Assembly (NCBI GenBank): GCA_009885185.1
Contig: VFLF01000682.1
Coordinates: forward strand, 1-7,179
Direction: 5' to 3'
Source of the DNA: Nitrosomonadales bacterium
GTDB lineage: Bacteria; Pseudomonadota; Gammaproteobacteria; Burkholderiales; SG8-41
Length of the DNA: 7,179 nucleotides
This document shows positions 1-6,322 of the stretch, one piece after another; position 1 is the first letter of the stretch; the number at the start of each line of letters is the position of its first letter. The translations under genes and the position numbers were made by a program. The notes under the pieces are model-generated. The model made no database searches, had not been told where the DNA came from, and saw nothing but the letters and a program-made list of their open reading frames with translations.

Positions 1-1
1 G

Positions 2-154
2 GTAGGCCTAGGGCACCGCATCGGCGCCACCGGCGCGATTCTCACGGTGAAAGCGCTGTATGAATTGCAGCGCACCGGCGGACGCTACGCGCTGGTGACC
101 ATGTGCATCGGCGGCGGACAGGGGATTGCTGCGGTGTTTGAACGCATGCACTGA
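2..154 (+). CDS. Thiolase (acetyl-CoA C-acetyltransferase family), C-terminal fragment
   Basis: Only the last 50 codons are present; the gene enters from the left edge and ends at TGA 152-154. The peptide carries two C-terminal thiolase signatures: [10 protein letters not shown] around fragment residues 3-12, whose His belongs to the active site, and TMCIGGGQG around residues 33-41, whose Cys35 is the catalytic base of thiolases. By family knowledge these enzymes join two acetyl-CoA units to acetoacetyl-CoA, or cleave 3-ketoacyl-CoA, in the cytoplasm. HR replaces the commoner HP after the Gly in the first signature; I recall this variant in proteobacterial thiolases. The fragment cannot separate a biosynthetic (PhaA/AtoB-like) from a degradative (FadA-like) enzyme, so no symbol is given. 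The gene is convergent with the EI24-family gene, with a repeat-rich gap between them. Confidence 0.9.
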   Translation, partial: VGLGHRIGATGAILTVKALYELQRTGGRYALVTMCIGGGQGIAAVFERMH

Positions 155-162
155 TTGTTGCG

Positions 163-177
163 GGATTGAGGATTGAG
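163..177. repeat. Inverted copies of the 7-bp repeat, forming a hairpin with the tandem array
   Basis: Two GGATTGA-type units lie here in the opposite orientation to the CTCAATC array that starts at 204, so this stretch can pair with several of the array copies. Just inside it, GAGTAAC (174-180) can also pair with GTTGCTC (196-202) with one G-T wobble. This sits between two convergent genes and could act as a shared transcription stop. There is no clean T-tract, so a canonical intrinsic terminator is not claimed. Confidence 0.6.
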
Positions 178-203
178 TAACAGCGACACTGCGGGGTTGC
201 TCA

Positions 204-286
204 CTTAATCCTTAATCCTCAATCCTCAATCCTCAATCCTGAATCCTCAATCCTCAATCCTCAATCCTGACCTTCGATCCTCAATC
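204..286. repeat. Tandem 7-bp (CTCAATC) microsatellite-like array
   Basis: Nine consecutive heptamers occupy 204-266: two CTTAATC, three CTCAATC, one CTGAATC, then three more CTCAATC. Degenerate units follow (CTGACCT, a 6-bp TCGATC) and one more exact CTCAATC at 280-286. The period is 7, so changes in copy number shift reading frame. The array runs into the 3' end of the minus-strand EI24-family gene, supplying roughly its last 13 codons and its TGA stop. Replication slippage is the usual origin of such arrays. Spacers are absent and the units are very short, so it is not a CRISPR. Confidence 0.92.
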
Positions 287-993
287 CTGAAGTTAGCCAG
301 CTCACGCAAACAAAAATGCGTGTACGCCAAGCCGTTCAGCACGGGCGCAAACAGGTTTAACAGTGGCACGAAATTCAGCGGCGCCAGCGTAAGGCCGAGC
401 AAAAAAAGGCGTCCACGTGCGTTTTTCACCAAGGCGCGATATTCATCGGCGCCGGCGTGGTCTGACAGTGCGTCGTAGCGAAACATCCGTTGCGCCAGAT
501 AGGCCGAATTGAGCGCGCCGGCAAGCATGCCCACCGGCCCCAGCAGCCACAGCGGCAGCGTCAGGATGAAGATCACCAGATAAATCGTGATGCCCGTGCC
601 GGCATTGAGCACGCTGCCGGCAACGCTGCCGCCGATGCGCTTTTCAAGTGACGGATAATCGCGCTCGGACACCACTTTGACCATCACCGGCATGGCAAAA
701 ATCTCGGTGATTATCATATTGGTGATAAGCAGCGCCGGGACCAGCAGCGCGATCAGCGCCACCACACCCAAGCTGTTGACCATCCACTGCATGCCCCAGT
801 CGGCGAGCTTGCGCGCGAATGACAGGGAGCCGATGGCTTCGCCGAGCACCGTCACCCAGCTTTGCCAGAACCACACCGCGACGGTCAGCCAGATGACCAG
901 CGACGCCAGCACCGGCAACACGATGACGGCGATTACGCGCGGCTCCTTCAGATCGCGCAGCGCGGCAAGGCAGGCGGAAAATACGGATTTCAT
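247..993 (-). CDS. EI24-domain (CysZ-like) integral membrane protein
   Basis: This 248-residue protein begins at ATG 993-991. Hydrophobic stretches at about residues 21-44, 74-96, 131-160 and 195-225 give the multi-pass profile of the EI24/DUF540 family, which includes the sulfate transporter CysZ. Family-like features are the N-terminal MKSVFSACLAALRDLKEPRV, the internal LNSAYLAQRMFRYDALSDHA and the C-terminal NFVPLLNLFAPVLNGLAYTHF. The substrate of non-CysZ members is unknown, and no cys genes lie nearby, so a sulfate role is not claimed. The last residues (about 236-248, RIEDRRSGLRIED) are translated from the degenerate heptamer array and are probably a neutral appended tail; the natural terminus may once have been near residue 235. 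No good Shine-Dalgarno is seen upstream. The gene diverges from pgi and shares its short intergenic control region. Confidence 0.88.
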   Translation of the reverse strand: MKSVFSACLAALRDLKEPRVIAVIVLPVLASLVIWLTVAVWFWQSWVTVLGEAIGSLSFARKLADWGMQWMVNSLGVVALIALLVPALLITNMIITEIFAMPVMVKVVSERDYPSLEKRIGGSVAGSVLNAGTGITIYLVIFILTLPLWLLGPVGMLAGALNSAYLAQRMFRYDALSDHAGADEYRALVKNARGRLFLLGLTLAPLNFVPLLNLFAPVLNGLAYTHFCLRELANFRIEDRRSGLRIED

Positions 994-1014
994 GCGGCTA
1001 TTCTAAACGGCCTC

Positions 1015-1042
1015 TATTGTACGCGGGCACCGGAGTACAATA
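1015..1042. promoter_or_regulatory. Perfect 8-bp inverted repeat in the EI24/pgi divergent promoter region
   Basis: TATTGTAC (1015-1022) and GTACAATA (1035-1042) are exact reverse complements separated by 12 bp, so the half-sites repeat about two helical turns apart. Each arm also contains TACAAT, a good -10 hexamer match: 1036-1041 on the plus strand towards pgi, and the complement of 1016-1021 towards the EI24 gene. No good -35 was found at 16-18 bp for either. The right arm lies between the GGAG (1032-1035) and the GTG start of pgi. A dimeric regulator site or back-to-back -10 elements are both possible; the function is inferred. Confidence 0.5.
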
Positions 1043-1047
1043 TTGCC

Positions 1048-2637
1048 GTGAACCCCGATACGCCTCGAAAACTAACCGAACTGCCCGCCTGGCAAGCGCT
1101 GGCCGAACATCATCGCGCGCAAGTATTCAACCTTGCGGCCATGTTCGCGGCTGACGCGCGGCGCGTCGAGCGGCTTTCCACGCGCTGCGGCGACGTGCTG
1201 CTGGACTACTCGAAGCACTTGCTTAACGCGGATACCCTGCGCCTGCTGCTGGCCCTCGCGCGCGAACGCGGTCTTGAACGCGCCATCGCGCGCCTGTTCG
1301 CGGGCGAGAAGATCAATGCCAGTGAAAACCGCGCGGCGCTGCACTTGGCCTTGCGTGCGGCAACACCGGTGATGCTCGACGGACGCGACGTCACCATCGA
1401 CGTAAAACGCGAACTGGAGCGCATGCGTGCTTTTGTTGACGCCGTGCGCGGCGAACAGCGGATCACCGACGTGATTCACATCGGTATCGGCGGCTCGTAT
1501 CTGGGACCGGCGTTTGCCGGCGAGGCGCTCGCCGCCTATGGTGACTATGGCGACAACGCCCCGCGCGTGCATTATCTGTCCACGGCAGACAGCGCGATGC
1601 TGCAACGCCTGCTCGCCACGCTGAACGCGCCCCATACGCTGGTCATTGTCGCCTCCAAGACGTTTACCACCGCCGAGACGCTTGCCAATGCGCGCGCCGT
1701 GCTGGAGTGGCTGGCGTCTCGGCTGGGCGGCGACAAGGCTGCGCTTGCGCAGTTCGCCGCCGTCACCGCGCGTCCCGGCGAGGCAGCCGCGTTCGGTGTC
1801 GCGCCCGAACGCATTTTTGAGGTATGGGACTGGGTAGGCGGACGCTATTCGCTGTGTTCAGCCATGGCGCTGCCGCTCGCGCTGCAACTCGGCATGGCGC
1901 CATTCGACGCGCTGCTTGCCGGAGCGCGAGCAGCGGACGAGCATTTCAAGACCGCCGCGCTGGAGCGGAATATCCCGGTGATCCTCGCGCTGCTGGATGT
2001 GTGGAACACGAATTTCCATGGCGCGACATCGCGCGTGGTGCTGCCGTATCTCAGCGGCTTCGCGCGCTTTCCCGCCTATCTGCAGCAGCTTGAAATGGAA
2101 AGCCTCGGCAAACGCGTCACCGCCAACGGCACGGACGTGGATTACTCCACCGGTCTGGTGACCTGGGGCGAATCGGGCACCAACGGCCAGCATGCGTTCA
2201 TGCAACTCATGCATCAGGGCACGCGCCTGATTCCCGCCGAATTCATCATCGACTGCCGCGCGCCGTATGCCCACCCCGGCCATCACGAAATCCTGCTCGC
2301 CAATGCATTGGCGCAGGCCGAAGCCCTGATGACAGGCAACAACGCAGCCGAACCGCACCGCGTGTGCCCCGGCAACCGGCCCAGCACCATGCTGGTGTTG
2401 CCGGAGGCAGACGCGTTTCACTTCGGCTTGCTGACCGCGCTGTATGAGCACAAGGTCTACGCCGCCAGCGTAATCTGGGACATCAACGCCTTCGATCAAT
2501 GGGGCGTGGAACTCGGCAAGCAACTGGCCGGACGCATACAAGCCGAACTGTCGCCACGCGCACCCTCGCAAGCGCACGATGCATCCACGGCGGCCCTCAT
2601 CCAACACATCAAGACGCAATCCGGGAGCCCCTTATGA
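1048..2637 (+). CDS. pgi: Glucose-6-phosphate isomerase
   Basis: Pgi interconverts glucose 6-phosphate and fructose 6-phosphate in the cytoplasm, linking glycolysis/gluconeogenesis with the pentose phosphate and storage-sugar routes. The 529-residue product is close to the usual bacterial length (about 550). Visible landmarks are GIGGS at 146-150, the phosphate-binding SKTFTT at 203-208, the family signature WVGGRYS at 262-268, the catalytic Glu351 in MESLGK, His382 in NGQHAF, and Lys491 in QWGVELGK. All expected catalytic residues are present, so the enzyme should be active. The reading frame stays open upstream to 862, but that part is antisense to the EI24 gene. The GTG at 1048 is chosen because its N-terminus (VNPDTPRKLTELPAWQAL) fits the family and GGAG lies 12 nt upstream. 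The stop overlaps the next gene by 4 bp. Confidence 0.97.
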   Translation: MNPDTPRKLTELPAWQALAEHHRAQVFNLAAMFAADARRVERLSTRCGDVLLDYSKHLLNADTLRLLLALARERGLERAIARLFAGEKINASENRAALHLALRAATPVMLDGRDVTIDVKRELERMRAFVDAVRGEQRITDVIHIGIGGSYLGPAFAGEALAAYGDYGDNAPRVHYLSTADSAMLQRLLATLNAPHTLVIVASKTFTTAETLANARAVLEWLASRLGGDKAALAQFAAVTARPGEAAAFGVAPERIFEVWDWVGGRYSLCSAMALPLALQLGMAPFDALLAGARAADEHFKTAALERNIPVILALLDVWNTNFHGATSRVVLPYLSGFARFPAYLQQLEMESLGKRVTANGTDVDYSTGLVTWGESGTNGQHAFMQLMHQGTRLIPAEFIIDCRAPYAHPGHHEILLANALAQAEALMTGNNAAEPHRVCPGNRPSTMLVLPEADAFHFGLLTALYEHKVYAASVIWDINAFDQWGVELGKQLAGRIQAELSPRAPSQAHDASTAALIQHIKTQSGSPL

Positions 2638-2840
2638 AAGACGAAGCGCTCAACATGAGCATCCGCAAGTATCTGAAAACCGTCGGCGTCAATTCGCAGA
2701 TCGCCATCGAAAAAGCGGTGCATCGAGCGCTGGCGGAACAAAAACTCAAGGGCAATGAAATGCTGCCGGTGACGATGACGCTATCGGTGGGCAAGATCGA
2801 TCTGAAACTGTCGTTTGATGGCGAACTTAATCTTGAATAG
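2634..2840 (+). CDS. Small conserved protein, resembles DUF6494
   Basis: This 68-residue protein starts at ATG 2634, which overlaps the pgi stop as ATGA, with GGGAG at 2623-2627 as ribosome binding site. The coupling suggests co-translation with pgi. An in-frame extension upstream to 2499 lies inside pgi and is rejected. The sequence begins MKDEALNMSIRKYLKTVGVNSQ and continues with an amphipathic, helix-like IEKAVHRALAEQKLKG, then LPVTMTLSVGKIDLKLSFDGELNLE, which looks like paired beta strands. From memory it matches the DUF6494 family of roughly 65-70 residue proteobacterial proteins. Their function is unknown and nothing in the sequence suggests an enzyme. There is no signal peptide or membrane segment, so it should be cytoplasmic. 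Confidence 0.8.
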   Translation: MKDEALNMSIRKYLKTVGVNSQIAIEKAVHRALAEQKLKGNEMLPVTMTLSVGKIDLKLSFDGELNLE

Positions 2841-2960
2841 GCATTACATTGTAGAAATGCAGGCTTGATCCGTCAGTCGGTGTGGGAACGCACTGCATCG
2901 ACCAGCGGGAGTCGCCCCCCTGCCGTCATACATGCCGTTGCAGCCGACCGTCCGTTCTTC

Positions 2961-2986
2961 GGCCTTATGTAAAGCTTTACAAGGCC
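2961..2986. repeat. Near-perfect palindrome at the left boundary of the inverted-repeat unit
   Basis: GGCCTT (2961-2966) pairs with AAGGCC (2981-2986), and GTAAAGCTTTAC (2969-2980) is a perfect 12-bp palindrome between them. The only irregularity is an AT bulge at 2967-2968. The AAGGCC half is also the outermost part of the left arm of the 2981-3384 unit, so the two structures share DNA. The right boundary has no matching palindrome. Confidence 0.8.
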
Positions 2987-3015
2987 GATTATGCATAGTC
3001 GCTGATTATGGAAAG
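2981..3015 (+). repeat. Left inverted-repeat arm (35 bp)
   Basis: This arm matches the reverse complement of 3350-3384 at 33 of 35 positions; the two differences are at 3002 (C versus T) and 3011 (G versus C). It contains GATTATG at 2988-2994 and again at 3004-3010, with the palindromic ATGCAT between. Confidence 0.9.
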
Positions 3016-3042
3016 TAACGTGTCAGTTTCCCGCTTTCCATA
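3007..3042. repeat. Nested inverted repeat inside the left arm
   Basis: TATGGAAAG (3007-3015) and CTTTCCATA (3034-3042) are perfect reverse complements separated by 18 bp. A further GTCGC (2998-3002) pairs with GCGAC (3044-3048) outside them after a short asymmetric gap. The left end of the unit therefore holds additional inverted half-sites that the right end lacks. Confidence 0.7.
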
Positions 3043-3278
3043 GGCGACGCAGCGGAAATTGACGGTGTCGCACGCTTGACATAATTTATACGATCGTTTG
3101 GTGCGCAATTCATTCCAGGGGGTACGGTCAGGGGACGCTTTGCTTTGCATCACACTCCATCAAATTCACCTCGCTCACTTTGGACGGCAGCGCCGGCGTC
3201 TTCGTCGGAAAATGGACTGAGTCCCGATTCATCGTTCATCGTACGCTCTGGTTACCAGCATCCTCGCCAGGAACGTCG

Positions 3279-3291
3279 CGATTATGCATAG
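3279..3291 (+). repeat. Internal third copy of the arm motif
   Basis: CGATTATGCATAG is identical to the core of both arms (2987-2999 and the complement of 3366-3378). It lies about 60 bp inside the right arm, in the same orientation as the left arm. Confidence 0.75.
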
Positions 3292-3349
3292 CGCGCGAAG
3301 CTCCTCGTCTGCAACTGTTCCTGCTGTTGGACCATGGTTTAACTTTTAA

Positions 3350-3384
3350 CTTTGCATAATCAACGACTATGCATAATCGGCCTT
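3350..3384 (-). repeat. Right inverted-repeat arm (35 bp)
   Basis: This is the reverse-complement partner of 2981-3015. Read on the minus strand it has two exact GATTATGCA copies 17 bp apart, so it is the more regular of the two arms; the left arm has lost the CA of its second copy. Confidence 0.9.
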
Positions 3385-3405
3385 TGCTGCCGTTGGGGTT
3401 CCGAG

Positions 3406-3442
3406 CTACGAACGGCTGCAACTTGGCGGTCAGCCGTCGTAG
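3406..3442. repeat. 12-bp bulged stem-loop downstream of the transposase gene
   Basis: The left strand 3406-3418 (CTACGAACGGCTG) pairs with 3431-3442 (CAGCCGTCGTAG) over 12 bp with a single bulged A and a 12-nt loop. It lies about 110 bp beyond the stop of the minus-strand fusion gene, but neither side has a T-tract, so it is not a canonical intrinsic terminator. The AACGGCTG...CAGCCGT and GAACGGCCGCTT wording recalls degenerate intergenic sequences seen in many proteobacteria; this is from memory only. Confidence 0.55.
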
Positions 3443-3475
3443 GTGCGAAAGTCGGCTCGAACGGCCGCTTGCAAC

Positions 3476-3528
3476 ATCAGGCTATGTCAGTACCCGACCC
3501 ACTGCAGAAGTTCGTGAGATACTAAAGC
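3476..3528 (+). repeat. Candidate left end of the transposon
   Basis: This stretch contains ATCAG (3476-3480), TCAGTAC (3487-3493), GCAG (3504-3507) and AGATA (3517-3521), each matched in order by the complement of 7004-7055. It lies just outside the transposase stop, where an IS end is expected. Confidence 0.4.
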
Positions 3529-3552
3529 GGCCGATCAGGAATGTTATGAACG

Positions 3553-6306
3553 CTACGCTGGGATCGTTCGATGAACCCGCGTCCGCTTGCGTCGCTCGGC
3601 AAATGCTTCCACATCCTGTTCTTCAGATAGTAGAAAATCGAGAAAGTCTATACAGCGGTATTCGCAGGTCTCCGCCACGCTCAGCAGAGTCAGGTATTCG
3701 TCGACACCCTTCCTAGACGACGTTCCGGCGATAACGTCGCGCAGTCGGGCGAAGGCCTTGATTGCGTGTTCGGCATTGTTGTTGTTCCAAGGCACGCTGT
3801 CGTAACGCAGAAACGTGAAAAGCGTGTCGCGATTTTTCTCAAAACGTTTTTTGTATTTTAAGGCTACCTCGCTCGTGAATTGCGATGTGTCGAGAAATCC
3901 AAAGAACTTGTCGACGGCGACCAGGTGCCTCCTGAGGAAGCGCGTCTTCAGTCCGCGGCGGTCAATTGTCTCCACAATCGGTTTCAGCAAGCCAGTAAAG
4001 CCCGCGCAGATCGACTTCATCTCCTGATCGAACGGGTTGTTCAGAATCTCGTCGTTGAGATCTCTCATGAGGTGGATCAGACATTTTTGCTGTGGGCATG
4101 AAATGGACTCGTAGGCTGCGTAGAAATCGGATACCAATACTCCCTTGAAATCCTTCAGCAGATCCAGGACGATCTCGGCCTCGCGGCTATCTGCAAGTAC
4201 GTAAGCCACCTCGGTCATATTGGTCAGAACCCAGACGTAGGCCAGATGCCCCTTTATGTTCGCCCGAGTCTCATCGGCATGGACGAGATCGCCGCTAACG
4301 ATTCGTTCCAATATTTTTCTTTTTGTGATCACATAATGCTCGGCGGCTTTGATCTTGAGATTATTAAGTGTGCTCCTCACCAGATTGAAGCCAAACAACC
4401 GGTTGAGGCTATGCTGCATGGTGAGCTGTGGGACGCGCAGAGCCACTATGTGGTAGACGAAGTACGCCACGACGTTCCAGCCCCATTTCCGCCCATGCCG
4501 ATACCATTCGCGAAAGCCGAATTCGTGTCCGCAACTTCGGCACTTGTATGCCTGGAAAATATACCGGACCACTCTCCGTTTCACGCTGTCCCTGCCAAAC
4601 ACCAGATCCTCTACGGTTCGCGTAATCAGCCGGCTTTTTATCCGGCTCCGCTTGCTGCACACTGGACAGCAGGCCGGTGGTTCGGCCACGACGGTCATTT
4701 CGGCTTTCCGTCGGCATGTTTTCGACCGTACCGAACGTTTCCGGATTAGCCTCGCTTCCGTTCCCGTTCGCACGAAAACCCGGTCTCGCTGGTAGTTCCA
4801 GTACGCCGCCTCGTTGATCCGTTCCATATCGGGCAGAGGGCTCTTGAAGACCCGCCATTTCGACTGGATATTCCTGCCTAGTTCTTCGGCATGGACCACC
4901 TCCGGTACGGCCGCGGGCTCGCCTGCAGGAACTGCCGGCGTCAGGAGCCGGACAATGGTCAGGGCGACGAGGCTAAGGGCCTCACAGTCGTCCGCGTTGT
5001 AGGCGATCAACTTCTCCCGTAGGCTGGCGTCCCGCGATTCTTCCCATCGAGAACGCCACGAGATCGATAGGAGCCCCGTGGCCGAAGGATCCGACCACTC
5101 GAACCCGAGAAAGCGGGCGATTTCCTTGAGCCCGTTGGAATACGCGGGGAAGTAGATCCGGGCGTAAATCACGGCAAGAACGTTTGTCGCGGACGCTATG
5201 GCCGTCGCCGCGGCTGAATGCTCCGGTGGGCTGCCGTACCGCTCACACATTCTTTTCAGAAACCTTGTCTCAAAACTTCCGTAATGCATTAGTGTAGGCC
5301 GGTCGACGTTCGACAGAATGTCCAGAAATTCATCCCAAATCCGCTTCTCGTCGGCTGGCGAATCGGCCCAGAGGGCCCGGTGTACCCTGCCACCTGCTTG
5401 CTCCACGCGGACCCCGATTAGGTAGTAAAAATCGAGGTCAGTAAGCCCCTCAACGTCAAAGAACACAGGCGTACCATTCATGGGAATCTTAGGATTTCCG
5501 ACGACATGGATTTTCCGCTCGCGGATGGCCAGGGCCTTCAAGGCGTGGTGGTACCTTTCGGGCTTCGCAGCCAGACGCTTGGAACGCCGCCGCGGACGGA
5601 ACGTGTATGCCAGTTGGGAAACGGTGAAGATGCCTTTGCCTCTGTACCTTGCTCGCTCCTTGTCGGACATACTTGAGAGTAGGCTCAGATCGTCTATGTC
5701 GACAGCAGTCTTCCTGCACCGGTCATGGAACCCGCACTCGGGACAATGGCGGTTGAGAACCGTATCCGGCGGAGAGGCGGCAGACATCAATGACGCGACC
5801 TGGGAGACCTTTTTATGCAAGGCGCGCGACATAGCTGCGGCATTTACCGAAAACGTCGCTTGTTTCTCACCATGCACGATTTTCGCTACGCCGGTCTTCG
5901 TGCCCAAAGCTTTGGCGATGGAGAGAGCCTCGAATGCGGCCAAGGTTTTATCGGCAGCGGTCAGCCTGTTTTTCGCCGCGAAGCGGATCGGCACAAATCG
6001 GGATGGCGCTCCCGCCCGCGTGATCCGCTGGATCAGCGCGATCTCGGCCTCCCAGCTTTCTGTACGTACGGTTTTGCCGACAGCGAACCGCCAGGACTGG
6101 TGCTTCCAGAGAGCAGGTTCTGTCGAAGCGATGTCTGGTCCGGTCTCTTGGGATGTCAGCTTCCGGAAGCTCTCGCGCCGGTAAGATTCCTCCCTGGCGG
6201 CGGCCCATGCTGAGTATTCGGTACCGGCGGGGACCTCGTTCTTGAACAGTAGGTGGCACTTGACGAGGCGGGCTAGAAACGCCTCAAGCAAACGCGTTGT
6301 GACCAC
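3553..6306 (-). CDS. TM0106/RecB-like nuclease fused to IS66-family DDE transposase
   Basis: The 917-residue protein has several modules. Residues 1-200 resemble the TM0106 RecB/Cas4-like nuclease family: N-terminal TTRLLEAFLARLVKCHLLFK, then Cys17 with C188-C191-C197, a likely Cas4/AddB-type Fe-S set. No clear PD-(D/E)xK acidic-Lys set is visible. Residues 280-455 form a YprB-like DEDD exonuclease domain (D284/E286 in FFDVEG, HYGSFETRFLKRM, and Y436...D440 in YNADDCEAL). C547/C550 and C589/C592 make a zinc ribbon. Residues 670-880 carry the IS66 triad: D678 (HADET), D727 (VSDFYAAY) and E846 (NNNAEHAIK). The start is GTG 6306-6304: an in-frame TGA lies two codons upstream, and GGTGA precedes the GTG by 3 nt. 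The gene begins 16 bp after vapC and is probably co-transcribed with it. It presumably mobilises the surrounding element; the role of the nuclease modules is unknown. I believe similar fusions exist in databases, usually under partial names. Confidence 0.88.
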   Translation of the reverse strand: MVTTRLLEAFLARLVKCHLLFKNEVPAGTEYSAWAAAREESYRRESFRKLTSQETGPDIASTEPALWKHQSWRFAVGKTVRTESWEAEIALIQRITRAGAPSRFVPIRFAAKNRLTAADKTLAAFEALSIAKALGTKTGVAKIVHGEKQATFSVNAAAMSRALHKKVSQVASLMSAASPPDTVLNRHCPECGFHDRCRKTAVDIDDLSLLSSMSDKERARYRGKGIFTVSQLAYTFRPRRRSKRLAAKPERYHHALKALAIRERKIHVVGNPKIPMNGTPVFFDVEGLTDLDFYYLIGVRVEQAGGRVHRALWADSPADEKRIWDEFLDILSNVDRPTLMHYGSFETRFLKRMCERYGSPPEHSAAATAIASATNVLAVIYARIYFPAYSNGLKEIARFLGFEWSDPSATGLLSISWRSRWEESRDASLREKLIAYNADDCEALSLVALTIVRLLTPAVPAGEPAAVPEVVHAEELGRNIQSKWRVFKSPLPDMERINEAAYWNYQRDRVFVRTGTEARLIRKRSVRSKTCRRKAEMTVVAEPPACCPVCSKRSRIKSRLITRTVEDLVFGRDSVKRRVVRYIFQAYKCRSCGHEFGFREWYRHGRKWGWNVVAYFVYHIVALRVPQLTMQHSLNRLFGFNLVRSTLNNLKIKAAEHYVITKRKILERIVSGDLVHADETRANIKGHLAYVWVLTNMTEVAYVLADSREAEIVLDLLKDFKGVLVSDFYAAYESISCPQQKCLIHLMRDLNDEILNNPFDQEMKSICAGFTGLLKPIVETIDRRGLKTRFLRRHLVAVDKFFGFLDTSQFTSEVALKYKKRFEKNRDTLFTFLRYDSVPWNNNNAEHAIKAFARLRDVIAGTSSRKGVDEYLTLLSVAETCEYRCIDFLDFLLSEEQDVEAFAERRKRTRVHRTIPA

Positions 6307-6322
6307 GCTTCACCGATTATCA

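Larger units (their letters stand above)
2981..3384. mobile_element. 404-bp inverted-repeat-bounded unit without genes (putative non-autonomous element)
   Basis: The arms 2981-3015 and 3350-3384 are inverted copies matching at 33 of 35 positions; the outer 21 bp are identical. Each arm holds two directly repeated GATTATG motifs with a 17-bp period (the right arm has GATTATGCA twice), and CGATTATGCATAG occurs a third time inside at 3279-3291. No sizeable ORF lies between the arms. Long inverted ends with an empty interior fit a MITE-like or otherwise non-autonomous mobile unit. The short iterated motifs are reminiscent of tyrosine-recombinase binding sites such as those bounding recombinase-trio (RIT) elements, but this is inference from pattern only. 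No flanking duplication is apparent. It could instead be a plasmid-derived or regulatory repeat cluster. Confidence 0.5.
2841..3552. other. Gene-free, repeat-rich intergenic region
   Basis: About 710 bp carry no coding frame I would defend. The first 120 bp (2841-2960) show only short weak stems, such as GCATT/AATGC near 2842-2861 without a T-tract. From 2961 there are, in order, a near-perfect palindrome, the 404-bp inverted-repeat unit, a bulged hairpin and a possible transposon end, each listed separately. TTGACG (3059-3064) with CATAAT (3080-3085) resembles a promoter but the spacing is only 15 bp, so it is not called. Confidence 0.7.

Noticed and set aside
204..286. CRISPR array
   Set aside because: Units are 7 bp and contiguous with no spacers, so this is a simple tandem repeat.
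1858..2619. 253-codon minus-strand reading frame opposite pgi
   Set aside because: It is fully antisense to a complete Pgi with all catalytic motifs, and its His/Gln/Arg-rich composition is typical of a GC-rich shadow frame.
3059..3085. Promoter TTGACG...CATAAT inside the 404-bp unit
   Set aside because: Spacing is 15 bp rather than 16-18, and no gene follows it.
3236..3421. 61-codon minus-strand reading frame crossing the right arm of the 404-bp unit
   Set aside because: It has no ribosome binding site or recognisable motif, and it runs through the inverted-repeat arm, so it is most likely chance.
3462..3533. CGGCCGCTT / AAGCGGCCG inverted pair as a terminator or element end
   Set aside because: The arms are only 9 bp and 54 bp apart with no T-tract, so this could easily be coincidence in GC-rich DNA.
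4246..4749. 167-codon plus-strand reading frame
   Set aside because: It is antisense to the zinc-ribbon and DDE region of the transposase and has no family resemblance.
5480..6184. 234-codon plus-strand reading frame
   Set aside because: It lies opposite the nuclease portion of the fusion gene, has no recognisable motif, and the minus-strand frame carries clear domain signatures across it.
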